Both the position numbers and the translations under genes were made by a program. 64,000 bases of DNA from Atrina japonica (lineage: Eukaryota > Mollusca > Bivalvia > Pterioida > Pinnidae): positions 536,001 through 600,000 of the forward strand of contig BROG01000243.1 in assembly GCA_030159075.1 (NCBI GenBank). The letters run 5' to 3'. Below the pieces are notes generated by a model, which saw only the letters and a program-made list of their open reading frames with translations, ran no database searches and had not been told where the DNA came from. Shown here one piece after another: positions 42,201-48,534 of this stretch. Within the stretch, counting starts at the first letter, position 1. Every line of letters begins with the position of its first letter.

Positions 42201-44612
42201 AGAGCTAAAATGATTAACCAGGTAGTAAATGGCAAGTATCTTGATATAAAAAGAGATGTCAGAAGACAACAAAGCTTGCCTGAAATGGGTTTTAAGGTCA
42301 AGGAACAACTACGGTAAATACTTTGAATCCTTCTGCTCAGGTCAAAGTTTTTGAAAAGTACCAGTAGGTCATTGCCCAAGGTCAAGGTCCCTAGGTCAAA
42401 AGTCATGGTACCCGGGTCATAAGGAATCTATATGTGAAATGTCAAAGACCTATCCCACATCGTTTAAAAGATATAGTCAAAGTCCAAGGTCAAAAGTCTA
42501 GATACCAAATGAAAGCTCTGGTCATAAGGAATCAGTATTTTGCTGCAAGACATCTGTAAATTTCTGTTCGATGGGTCCAGCTACCAAATGAAAGCTCTGG
42601 TCATAAGGAATCTATAGGCAATATTAAAAACTACAGCAATTCAGTAAAAACAATACGTGAAAAAATTACTTTTTCTACAAGATCATCTACTGACTGTAAC
42701 GTCTGCAAACGTTTTTGTTGTAAGACATCCGTAAATTTCTGTTCGATGGGTTCCATTTTGTCCGTAACTTTCAGTAAATATTGCTTGTCGTAGTTAGGAG
42801 CCACATTCCAACTCGGTGTTCTGCAATGGAAAAAAAAAAGATTACGATGTATTGTAAAAATCGGTAATATACAGTGACACATGGTTATTAAGACTTTCTC
42901 ACTGCAAGGAATTTCCTGTGGCCTAAGGGCCTCCGTGGCCGAGTGGTTAGAGCATTGTGCTTTAAATCACAAGGCCTCTCACCTCTGGTTCGAATCCCAC
43001 TAGGGTCATTTCGAATTAAGTGGGAAAGTTTGCCAGTTTTCTTGCGGATGGAAGGTCGGTGGTTTTTACCCGAGTAACCAGGGTTTCCCCTCCACCAATA
43101 AAAACTGGACGCCATCATATGACTGAAAGATTGTTGAGTATGGCGAAAACAAAAATCAAATCAAATCAAATCCTGTGGCCTAAATTCTGGGTTCAGGGTC
43201 CAAAATCATTAGGAAGATATACAAATTTTTCACTTAAACAGAAAAACTAAATTTGACAAATTTGTTTGAAAATACTATATTCTTTATATTGAAACTCACA
43301 ATTGGGAATAGTTGCATATTTATGGAAAAATACAAGCCATTTTTGCATTGGGAGTGGGTCCTGGAACCTGACCAAAAAATGACCTAGGAAAATCCCTGAA
43401 GTGACCAACTCAAAGCGGCCAGATTAGAAAGGCAGTCGCTGATGTGAGGATCTAGACTAATTTAATAAAGTCAACTCTACTCATAACGAAATGGAAAGGG
43501 GGAAGATTTATATCTTGTTATAGCCGGATTTCGTTATAACTTCGTGCTGATGATTTTTTTTTTCGTGAGTCAGATTACAGCTATAGCGGCCACCTTATAT
43601 GATTAATTTAACAGTTTTTAAAAGTCGTGCTGCACAGAATTTTTTTTTTCGTGAGCCATTGCATGTATATAATGCAAAATATTCTTACCTGTGTAACGTA
43701 TTGTTATAAAACAAATGCTGATACTGCGGCGCAGAGTCTTCAGGTCCATGTGGAGCCGGAACACTTAGCACCATTAAAACCGGCCTGCAATTTATCACAA
43801 AAAAATAAAAAATAAAATCCAAAATCAAGTTAAAATCCAAAAACAGTTAGCCACAGTCATATACATCTATAGTTACAGAATTATTGTTCCAACTTTTTGT
43901 CAGGCACTAGAGAGGATAAAATACACAAGAAATATTAATAATCATTACATAAATTAAAAATAAATGGTTTCTGATTGGATAAGCTGGTATTTTACCTCTC
44001 TAAATATAACTACATGTTTTATGGAAAACCAGTGAATATCATTTCTAAAAATAGAGTATGGAAATTCGCTTTTACACTACTGGAATTACTCTGAATTCAG
44101 GGCTCGACATTAACGTTTGTCCGATTGTCCGTGTCCAGGTGAAAATCGGCTTGGACAAGTAAAAATAATCAACAATATTTACAGCTAAATGTGATGTGTA
44201 TCCAGTTAATGCCTAATTCAAAAGTGAAGATTGAATTACTGAGATAAACATCGTTGTAGTTTTATCTTCCTATGCATAAACATAGATAGACGTTAACAAT
44301 TAATAAACAAAATAATACTGAAAACTAAGTTGCAAACAAACAAAAGAAATAATGAGAGACAAGATTAAATTGAGAGCAGTTTATAAACATTCTGCAGTCA
44401 ACTGCCCAAGATCAAGCTTCCAACAATAAGGGTTTGTTGATTTTAACTATAACAGTGTAATTTGAAAAGTGGCAAGTTCTATAGACATTATTGTACTGTA
44501 CATGTGTGAATATACATATTTTTGTGTCTTGTTTAGTTTTTGGTAACATCTCTATCATTGTTGTTGCTTTTATTTTTCTTTGTCTGATAAATATTCTCTT
44601 ATTTAGTAGGCC

Positions 44613-44650
<38 letters not shown>

Positions 44651-47600
44651 TTTTTATTAAAAAATATATATGTGTATATAAATTTATGAATTTTTTTTTG
44701 TAAATTACGGACAAGTGGATTTGGGATTTGGACAAGTTACTTTTGGTTATTACTTGTCCGATGGGACAAGCGAAAAAAATCCTTAATGTAGAGCCCTGCT
44801 GTTTGTAACTTACATTGTAAGATTTGTATATATATGTACATGTTTATATAATAAAACAGTTATGGACTATTGAATATGGTGTAATACTGACCGGTAAACC
44901 AATATTGAGCTCGGTTATCGCCTCGGTCAATATTGGTTTTCAGGTCAATATTACACCATATTCATCCACTCAAAAGTCCATAATTGAAAAATATATTACT
45001 GTATCGATGGATAAATTAGCATTTCTCAACCACAACAAAAATGGTTTAAGTTAAAGCGATATGAGCTGTTGTGAGTGAAAAATTTTACATGCCCATTTTA
45101 TGTCATATTTTATCTCATATATATCCCAAAGAGACCATCTGGTGGTTAGAATAATAAATGCATGTGTATAATTGCAACAATCTTGCCAAAAGTAACCCGT
45201 AATATCAGTTATTTTTTTGTCCACCATTACTTTGAGCATTGCAAATTAACTTTCGGTAAATTTTTACGAAGATTACAGAGTATCCAATAAACACAGGCTA
45301 TTTGCAGTTGATATACATTCTATTCTTATTACCCTTTTGGTTTATTTTCGTACATCATCATTTCATACCTAAATCAGGCATAGCTAGTCTTTTTCGTCGT
45401 TTCAAAACATTCGTTTCTGAAATTGTCCACGTGCCGGGTATATCAGGTGATCTTGACCCATTTTTAACTCGTACCATTAAATTTTCGGCTTTATCATTCT
45501 TGAAAAATATTATCATGAACAGTCCAACTCCACCGGACATGGCGGCATGATTGTAAGACATGAGGTACGCATACTTTTTACGGTTATATTGTTTTGATTT
45601 TGTCAATGTCATCATTCAGGGTAACATTAAAGATCCGGAAAAAAAGGTTTTTGTGACCTGATATATTCATTCATATATTCATCCGATTTTCTTCAGCACA
45701 TAGTCTGAGCACGTAAAGGGCCGAGACCACCCGACTGAATTACGAAGTACATTTTATATGGCGAAAGGGTTTATCAGAAAGATTATTGCATACGGAAATA
45801 CAGCTGGATTTTTTAAGGTACGGGAAAACTTAAATTCTAATAAAACAAATAACTTCGGAAAAAAGATCTTTTACAAAGTTTCAATTGTTTGATAATTTAT
45901 TTGAACACACATTTTATCATAATTCATATTCTCGACTATATGTCAGGGTGACAAAAACAATCATTGTGACAGCTTATATCACTTTAATAGGAGTTTCATT
46001 AAATCATGAAATCAGGTCATTTGTAACAATGTTATATTGTATAAATACTGTGTGAGAATACCAGTAGTCAATCATACCTGTATTTGTATTTGTAATGTAT
46101 TATGTTGATATAATTCAATAAAGAAAAACAACATTTAAACAGATTTACTGCTCACCTTTTTGGGAAATACTGTTTGCTCTGTTTCAGAAAGGTAACACTA
46201 TCATTTGCGATGAGATCTGTGAAATAATCAAGGTAGTAATTGTCCTGATGTTTCATCTTATTTCCATTAAAGTTCACCGTGTAATTGTAAAAGCGAGTAT
46301 TTCGTATCAGTCCCACCCACTCTCTCCAGCCTGGCGGAATGTATGTTCCGTTGTACTCATTTAAATATTTGCCGAAGTATCCTGAAAAGTAGAAATGTAC
46401 ATTAGGTGATCTGTCTGAATAGTAAGTGGCCGATGCCTTGTTTCGCTTTTAAAGAAAATAGCTGACAGATTCTGTTGACTGTTGGCTTCTACTGACTGAA
46501 TGCAGTGGCAAATTCAAAAGTGGTGGGGAAAGGGCAAAATAATATTTTATATATACATACAATTACATTTGAAACATTCTGCTTACGTGTTGATTATAGA
46601 CCTGTTTTTCACACTCAAACACATCTAAGGTTATAAACAACCTGAAAAACGTTTTAACTATAAACTAAAGAACAAATCTAAAACTAAAACTACAAGCATG
46701 TTTAAATGAGACAAAAACGCAATGGATTAAAACAGCATTTTTTTTGTTTGAATACGATAAAGAATGCACCTTAAACTTTCTTAACAGTGCTTCTGATCGC
46801 GGCTGAGATTTTCCTTTAACCATTTAACCGCACGGTTTAAACCACGTCATTAAAAAACATCTAAACGTAAAAATTGTTTTAAACCAGGTTAATGGCTAAG
46901 AATAAAAAAAAAAAACCAAAAAAAAAACAAGGCCTTATATAAAAATTATGCATATAAATGAAAAATTGGTATTAATAATGATGGTGTAAAACAGCCATCA
47001 AATTAAAACCAATGCATTACAATATTTCGTGTTGGAACCAAACTGCAGCAAGGGGCAATAACTCTTGTCATACATCATAATTCATACTGATAGACAAGAA
47101 GTCTGAATACAATGTATTGCTATAGCTTTCAGATGTTGTCAATAGTGTAAAGATTTCCTAAGGCAAAGGGGAATAACTCTTACAGTACATACCTGTTCTA
47201 TAACCGGCATCATTCAGATACGTAGCAAATGATCGTGTTTCATGATTACGCTGCCAATATAATGATGAACAATTTTCGTTGTTCGTGTATGTGTTATGAT
47301 TGTGTGTGTACATCCCTGTCAGAATCGTACTTCGTGACGGACAGCACATGGGTGAAGATACAAAAGAATTGTTGAAATGAACGCCTTGATCACGCATGAT
47401 ACGTAGTGTTTTGGGCATAACTTCCATTGAACCTGAAAAGGTAATGCAAATAAATTAAATCAAGTTGTATTTTTCCTATAATAAAAATTTTCAGTGAAAT
47501 GGTAAAATATTGCTGAAGTTTAAATGTAAATCTATAAAAGCTTAAAAACTTGAGCCTGAGGATCTTTACTTAGCAGTTAATATGGTAATCCTAAGACTAG

Positions 47601-47881
47601 TTTTAAAAATGTTGGCCATTTTGGACGCCACTCGAACAGGTGGGAATGTTGGATACAAAACTGAAAAGGGACCATTCAAGTACTTATCTGGCTAAGTTTC
47701 AATCAAATTGGGCTTATAGTTTCTGACACAAGAAAATTTTGAAATATTATGCCTCATTTGCATAAATCTGTCAAAATTAACAGTTCACTTATAAAACAGT
47801 ATTATATCTTAACAACGTCATGACTGCAGTTCTGCAACCCACATTTTTAAAAACATTTTAACTGAAAATAAATAAAAGAAT

Positions 47882-47913
<32 letters not shown>

Positions 47914-48268
47914 GAGAGACAGACAGACAAACAGAGAGAGGGAGAGACAGACAGACAGGAAGAGGAGAGAGAGAGAGAGGGAGAGAGAGAGACTGACTGA
48001 CAAAGAGAGAGAGAGAAGGAGAGTGACAGAGAAAGAGAGAGAGAAAGAGAGTCAGATAGAAAGAGAGAGACATAATAAGTGACTTACCGAGCAGTTCATC
48101 TTGATCATCTGTCAGAATAAAGACAATGTTTGGTCGATCACTCTTGCTTCTGCGTTTCCATGATTTTCCGTCCTTGTTGTAATCTCGCGTGCGTGATCTT
48201 TGGGCCCCTACTGACCAGAGAGTTAGCCCGAACACGACAAATACTTCGAGGAGGAGGTAGGTGTTCAT
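25771..48268 (-). CDS. SULF1: Extracellular heparan sulfate 6-O-endosulfatase (SULF)
   Basis: Eighteen joined exons give 905 residues; human SULF1/2 have about 870. SULF enzymes are secreted or cell-surface arylsulfatases that remove 6-O-sulfate from trisulfated heparan sulfate disaccharides, changing binding of Wnt, FGF and BMP regulators. In order: signal peptide (residues 1-22, '[14 protein letters not shown]'); sulfatase domain with metal-binding 'TDDQD' (D54, D55) and the formylglycine motif CCPSR (C90 modified); conserved '[10 protein letters not shown]', '[11 protein letters not shown]' and '[11 protein letters not shown]' (D319, H320); a basic hydrophilic domain (about 405-735) with an Arg/Lys run in exon 14; and a C-terminal domain with 'NSNNNTYWC'. 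All catalytic motifs are intact, with no stop or frameshift. The ATG at 48268 is chosen because it directly precedes the signal peptide. Unusual: an extra symmetric exon (15) repeats a Cys-rich module. Confidence 0.97.
25945..26321. repeat. Foldback MITE, AAAGGGGCATTAGCTGTG family
   Basis: TAAAGAGGGCATTAGCTGTG and the inverted CACAGATAATGCCCCTTTTA, about 24 bp downstream of a SULF intron end (acceptor of exon 18). Confidence 0.85.
26609..26961. repeat. Foldback MITE, AAAGGGGCATTAGCTGTG family
   Basis: Best-preserved ends: TTAAAGGGGCATTAGCTGTG and the inverted CTCAGCTAATACCCCTTTAA. Confidence 0.88.
27056..27292. repeat. Dispersed repeat C
   Basis: 'GGGCTGAAATAAGGCCCTAT' at the left and 'CCCAGGTCCAGCCCCCATTC' at the right, best preserved of the family here. 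Confidence 0.75.
27690..27812. repeat. MITE fragment, CAGTGGAACC family
   Basis: 'CATGAAAGACTGTGAACC' to 'ACAGGTTTCACTGC' with 'ACTGAAATGTGGTCTCTCAG' inside. The left end is degraded. Confidence 0.6.
27831..27942 (-). CDS. SULF1: SULF exon 17
   Basis: Residues 829-866: '[20 protein letters not shown]' and '[11 protein letters not shown]', matching human 'CQGYKQCNPRP'. Acceptor TTTTTCAG, donor GTAAGT, phase 1. Confidence 0.95.
27943..28797 (-). other. SULF intron 16
   Basis: 855 bp with an imperfect (CA)n/(ACAC-AT) tract at 28145-28390. Nothing else recognised. Confidence 0.7.
28798..28940 (-). CDS. SULF1: SULF exon 16
   Basis: Residues 781-828: '[16 protein letters not shown]' and '[13 protein letters not shown]', the highly conserved SULF C-terminal domain. 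Acceptor TTCTTGTAG, donor GTGAGT, phase 0. Confidence 0.97.
29194..29429. repeat. Poly-G tract of about 236 bp
   Basis: Almost pure G with only three interruptions (29262, 29280-29283, 29352-29353). On the SULF transcript strand it is poly-C inside intron 15 (28941-29718). The length is striking and could be partly an assembly artefact. Confidence 0.85.
29520..29662. repeat. MITE, CAGTGGAACCTGTCTTGAGA family
   Basis: 'AATGGTACCTGCCTTGACAG' at the left and 'AGACAGGATCTACTGTAC' at the right, with two internal GTGGTCTnnCAAnAnGACAGG units. It sits in SULF intron 15, 57 bp from the exon 15 donor. Confidence 0.7.
29719..29844 (-). CDS. SULF1: SULF exon 15 (symmetric; second Cys-rich module)
   Basis: Residues 739-781. 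126 nt, acceptor TTTTTTTTACCTAG and donor GTAAGT, phase 1 at both ends. '[11 protein letters not shown]' and '[10 protein letters not shown]' resemble both exon 14 and the single human segment 'CSLPGLTC...NNHWQTAPFW'. Skipping it keeps the frame, so it may be a cassette. Its sequence has no stop and joins cleanly to exons 14 and 16. Confidence 0.88.
29966..30575. repeat. Minisatellite, 36-bp unit, about 16 copies
   Basis: Unit 'CTCATCAAGGATTTCTCACT' followed by 'TATAAGGAGATGTnnCCAG'. Since 36 is divisible by 3, several frames stay open through the array; there is no sign these are translated. It begins about 120 bp upstream (in gene orientation) of exon 15. Confidence 0.95.
30731..31108. repeat. 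Foldback MITE, AAAGGGGCATTAGCTGTG family
   Basis: TTAAAAGACCATTAGCTGTG at one end and the inverted CGGCTAGTGTCCCTTTAA at the other. The middle pairs 'CAGGCATAAAAA' with its complement. Confidence 0.8.
32455..32967. repeat. Tandem repeat carrying extra copies of the exon 14 donor
   Basis: Short GTGTACAGGGTGTATTTAA units are grouped into larger periods. Three periods end with 'ACTTACnATTCTTAACTGATG'-like blocks (32528, 32606, 32796), resembling the true exon end ACTTACAATTCCATAAAGGA at 32962. On the minus strand each gives a perfect GTAAGT. Confidence 0.8.
32968..33122 (-). CDS. SULF1: SULF exon 14 (basic run and first Cys-rich module)
   Basis: Residues 687-739: a run of Arg and Lys ([20 protein letters not shown]), the heparan-binding type of sequence known in SULF hydrophilic domains, then 'CSKPGVKC' and 'PPLWN', matching human 'CSLPGLTC' and 'PFWN'. 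Donor GTAAGT, phase 1. Confidence 0.95.
33123..33894 (-). other. SULF intron 13
   Basis: 772 bp, mostly an S1 SINE (33164-33376) plus AT-rich sequence with a 22-base A-run near 33751. Confidence 0.7.
33164..33376 (-). repeat. SINE family S1
   Basis: Minus copy with 'ACCCGGGAAGAGACCACC' and the head 'CTAACCACTTGGCCACAG'. Confidence 0.8.
33895..34046 (-). CDS. SULF1: SULF exon 13
   Basis: Residues 637-687: '[13 protein letters not shown]', then an acidic '[10 protein letters not shown]' with a Cys-x-Cys pair as in human 'ECSC'. Acceptor ATTTTTAG, donor GTAACA, phase 2. Confidence 0.94.
34047..34900 (-). other. SULF intron 12
   Basis: 854 bp with an S1 SINE (34410-34590) and a diverged TTAA mini-element (34760-34853). 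Confidence 0.7.
34410..34590 (-). repeat. SINE family S1, internally deleted
   Basis: Minus copy: 'TGCCATACTCAACAATTTTT', 'GGAGGAGAGAACCCAG', then a tRNA-like head 'CCACCACTCGGCCACAGAAG'. Shorter than the complete copy by about 60 bp. Confidence 0.8.
34901..35055 (-). CDS. SULF1: SULF exon 12
   Basis: Residues 585-636: '[15 protein letters not shown]' (human 'KCFILPNDSIHCER') and a helical '[13 protein letters not shown]' segment. Acceptor TTTGTAG, donor GTAAGG, phase 0. Confidence 0.95.
35152..35341. repeat. MITE with AATAAAACCTC ends
   Basis: 190 bp with inverted ends ATAAAACCTCTTTATCAT and ATAATGAGGTTTTACTAT. The internal 'CCAAATTTTGG' block recurs near 29014-29030, where a partial relative sits. 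Confidence 0.6.
35777..35867. repeat. TTAA-flanked mini-element, reference copy
   Basis: TTAACCCATTCACCCCTAAA at the left and CAGGGGTTGATGGGCTAA at the right, with 'AAGAGTCCATTGTTTTTCAG' inside. About 90 bp in total. Confidence 0.85.
36227..36279. repeat. Microsatellite (CAGA)n
   Basis: About 13 CAGA units with one interruption. Confidence 0.95.
36356..36451 (-). CDS. SULF1: SULF exon 11
   Basis: Residues 553-585: '[18 protein letters not shown]', matching the human 'RFVHTRQTRSLS' segment. Donor GTAAGG, phase 1. Confidence 0.93.
36569..36632 (+). repeat. SINE family S1, head fragment
   Basis: Only the tRNA-like head (GTGACCAAGCGGTTAGAGC to 'CTCTCACTTCTGG') remains, ending 28 bp from the SULF exon 10 donor. 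Confidence 0.75.
36660..36870 (-). CDS. SULF1: SULF exon 10
   Basis: Residues 483-553: '[18 protein letters not shown]' and '[11 protein letters not shown]', the Cys pairs of the hydrophilic domain. Acceptor TTTGCAG, donor GTATGA, phase 1. Confidence 0.95.
36921..37172 (-). repeat. SINE family S1
   Basis: Near full-length minus copy: 3' block 'TGCCACACTCAACAATTTTT', 'ACCCGGGAAGAGACCACCGG', and the tRNA-like head ending 'CCGCCACAGAGTCCC'. Confidence 0.85.
37369..37459. repeat. TTAA-type mini-element
   Basis: TTAACTCACCAACCCCTGAA at one end and GGGTGAATGAGTTAA at the other, in the reverse orientation to the copy at 37632. Confidence 0.8.
37632..37723. repeat. TTAA-type mini-element
   Basis: Contains CTCATTCACCCC near the left end and GGGGTTGATGAATTAA at the right end. 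Confidence 0.7.
38253..38433 (-). CDS. SULF1: SULF exon 9 (hydrophilic domain start)
   Basis: Residues 422-482: Lys/Glu-rich helical region '[13 protein letters not shown]' and '[15 protein letters not shown]'. The Cys-x8-Cys pair matches human 'ACEQPGQ' context. Acceptor TTTTGTAG, donor GTAACT. Confidence 0.94.
38697..38954. repeat. TTAA-flanked element with eight 24-bp repeats
   Basis: Ends TTAACCCTTTCACCCCTGA and the inverted GTTGAAAGGGTTAA. The interior is eight copies of CTATTGTTTCAGGCCAGTCT-type 24-bp units. TTAA sites followed by CCC suit piggyBac-like termini. Confidence 0.8.
39009..39328. repeat. Direct tandem duplication, period about 181 bp
   Basis: Two copies sharing TTGGGTCAAAATTAGG, 'TGTTGAGTAATGA' and 'TAGCTGCAGTACTTTGCCC' in order (39011-39146 and 39192-39326). 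Confidence 0.85.
39781..39846 (-). CDS. SULF1: SULF exon 8 (66 nt)
   Basis: Residues 400-422: '[13 protein letters not shown]', matching the human 'IWRDTFLVERG' that closes the catalytic part. Acceptor TTTTTCAG. Donor GTATAT after GG keeps phase 2 to exon 9. Confidence 0.93.
39997..40240. repeat. Dispersed repeat C
   Basis: Begins 'CCAAATAAGGCCCCTTTCCC' and ends 'ACCAGACCAGGCCCCATTCC', as in the copies at 23158 and 27056. Confidence 0.7.
40462..41104. repeat. MITE, CAGTGGAACCTGTCTTGAGA family, interrupted
   Basis: Ends CAGTGGAACCTGTCTTCAGG and the inverted CCAGGACAGGTTCCACTG. The middle is interrupted by a 422-bp element; without it the copy has the usual length of about 220 bp. Confidence 0.85.
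40625..41046. repeat. MITE with GGCCATTCCAA ends, inserted in another MITE
   Basis: Ends GGCAATTCCAAATTTTTTCT and the inverted AAAAAATTAATTGGAATGG, with subterminal AGCGTCC and complement. A closely similar 438-bp copy lies at 55141-55578. Confidence 0.85.
41139..41267 (-). CDS. SULF1: SULF exon 7
   Basis: Residues 357-400: '[20 protein letters not shown]', end of the sulfatase fold. Of the possible donors only GTATGT after GAGAA gives phase 2, as needed by exon 8. This donor lies 35 bp from a MITE end. Confidence 0.93.
41268..41973 (-). other. SULF intron 6
   Basis: 706 bp, AT-rich; nothing recognised. Confidence 0.6.
41974..42149 (-). CDS. SULF1: SULF exon 6
   Basis: Residues 299-357: '[20 protein letters not shown]' with metal ligands D319/H320 and the Lys of '[12 protein letters not shown]'. 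Donor GTAAGT, phase 2. Confidence 0.97.
42150..42669 (-). other. SULF intron 5
   Basis: 520 bp. Contains imperfect repeats of GGTCAAAGTC/AGGTCAAGG type (42290-42500) and a duplicated 'ACCAAATGAAAGCTCTGGTC' block (about 42508 and 42582). Confidence 0.7.
42670..42820 (-). CDS. SULF1: SULF exon 5
   Basis: Residues 248-298: '[12 protein letters not shown]' and '[17 protein letters not shown]', matching SULF. Acceptor ATTGCAG; donor GTAATT, slightly weak. Ends in phase 0. Confidence 0.95.
42821..43688 (-). other. SULF intron 4
   Basis: 868 bp with a complete S1 SINE (42927-43170) and a partial copy of dispersed repeat C near 43318-43400. Confidence 0.75.
42927..43170 (+). repeat. SINE family S1, complete, with 13-bp target duplications
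   Basis: tRNA-like head (GTGGCCGAGTGGTTAGAGC A box; GGTTCGAATCCC B box), a body of about 170 bp and an (AATC)n-like tail. The duplication TCCTGTGGCCTAA is present at 42914-42926 and again at 43171-43183, showing a relatively young insertion by target-primed retrotransposition. Confidence 0.92.
43689..43784 (-). CDS. SULF1: SULF exon 4
   Basis: Residues 216-248: '[20 protein letters not shown]', a strongly conserved SULF active-site segment. Acceptor TTGCAG, donor GTAAGA, phases 2 and 2. Confidence 0.96.
44098..44798. repeat. MITE, hAT-like ends (CAGGGCTCGACATTAA)
   Basis: 701 bp with inverted ends CAGGGCTCGACATTAA and TTAATGTAGAGCCCTG, plus subterminal 'TTGTCCGAT/GGACAAGT' blocks. CAGGG ends fit hAT elements, but no matching 8-bp target duplication was seen. 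The interior is AT-rich without a transposase. Confidence 0.7.
44860..44983. repeat. Foldback element (about 124 bp)
   Basis: Outer arms TTATGGACT...GAATATGGTGTAATA and complement, plus inner arms CCAATATTGA/TCAATATTGG. The whole segment can form one long hairpin. Confidence 0.75.
45358..45540 (-). CDS. Possible small nested protein, 60 residues, unknown function
   Basis: The ATG at 45540 sits in GCCGCCATGT, a perfect Kozak-like context unusual for this AT-rich DNA. The frame runs 60 codons to TGA at 45358, and AATAAA follows about 20 nt later. The product starts '[13 protein letters not shown]', a possible short membrane anchor, and continues as a polar, basic chain ending '[14 protein letters not shown]'. 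The frame is also open upstream to 45615. It lies inside SULF intron 3 on the same strand. I do not recognise a family. It could be a single-exon gene, a retrocopy, the first exon of another gene (a GTATGA donor-like site lies near its end) or chance. Confidence 0.35.
   Translation of the reverse strand: MSGGVGLFMIIFFKNDKAENLMVRVKNGSRSPDIPGTWTISETNVLKRRKRLAMPDLGMK
46156..46381 (-). CDS. SULF1: SULF exon 3
   Basis: Residues 141-216: '[21 protein letters not shown]' onwards, part of the sulfatase fold, with several N-glycosylation sequons (NGT, NYT, NDS). Donor GTGAGC, phase 2. Confidence 0.96.
46382..47192 (-). other. SULF intron 2
   Basis: 811 bp of AT-rich sequence; no repeat family recognised apart from A-runs near 46905-46930. 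Confidence 0.6.
47193..47432 (-). CDS. SULF1: SULF exon 2 (formylglycine site)
   Basis: Residues 61-140. Contains '[14 protein letters not shown]', the sulfatase signature whose first Cys (C90) becomes formylglycine, and 'YTNNENCSS', conserved in SULFs. Acceptor TTTTCAG, donor GTATGT, phases 1 and 1. Confidence 0.97.
47433..48087 (-). other. SULF intron 1 with CAGA/GA tract
   Basis: 655 bp. A (CAGA)n/(GA)n tract fills about 47880-48070, so the transcript is almost pure CU beginning about 15 nt after the donor. The rest is unremarkable. Confidence 0.8.
48088..48268 (-). CDS. SULF1: SULF exon 1 (coding part)
   Basis: Residues 1-60: signal peptide, a basic linker and '[16 protein letters not shown]' with the first metal-ligand aspartates. 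Donor GTAAGT, phase 1. The exon extends 5' to an acceptor at 48313 (TTACTTTCAG), so at least one further non-coding exon lies upstream. Confidence 0.95.
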
Positions 48269-48313
48269 ATCAAAATAAGAGTTGTCTCCCTTGGTCAACT
48301 CAACATTTCAAAT
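48269..48313 (-). promoter_or_regulatory. SULF1: SULF 5' leader with a three-codon upstream ORF
   Basis: 45 nt of leader after the acceptor. It holds an upstream ATG at 48306 that reads three codons to TGA (48295-48297), 26 nt before the main start. Upstream ORFs of this kind can lower translation; whether the transcript includes it depends on the true 5' exon. Confidence 0.5.
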
Positions 48314-48534
48314 CTGAAAGTAAAAAAAAAAAAAATTAAATATGACAAGGTAAATAATTTTGTACAATAAAAACAACATATATTATAACAATTATTTTGA
48401 CTGTTCAATTCATTTTCAGCATCCATCCCATCTGCTGTGGCAATGCAAGAGCATACTCTGATCGTGCCTATTCCTAAAACAGGTTATTTCTATTTGTCAT
48501 GGTCTGTCTCTCTGGAGACATTTTACTGTACTAC
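48314..48534. other. Short upstream region between SULF and the solo LTR
   Basis: AT-rich, containing an A-run at 48321-48334 (pyrimidine tract of the exon 1 acceptor on the minus strand). No further exon recognised. Confidence 0.5.

Larger units (their letters stand above)
43785..46155 (-). other. SULF intron 3
   Basis: 2.37 kb. Contains a hAT-like MITE (44098-44798), a foldback (44860-44983) and a possible nested small ORF (45358-45540). Confidence 0.7.

Noticed and set aside
42927..43000. Possible tRNA gene (A and B boxes present)
   Set aside because: The head is continuous with a SINE body and tail, flanked by target duplications, and lacks a clear acceptor-stem pairing.
42888..43250. 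Frames of 76 residues on both strands near 43.0 kb
   Set aside because: They lie in the S1 SINE with target duplications.
48298..48300. An earlier start of SULF at a TTG codon, giving ten extra residues
   Set aside because: TTG is not a usual start in animals, and the ATG at 48268 directly begins a good signal peptide.
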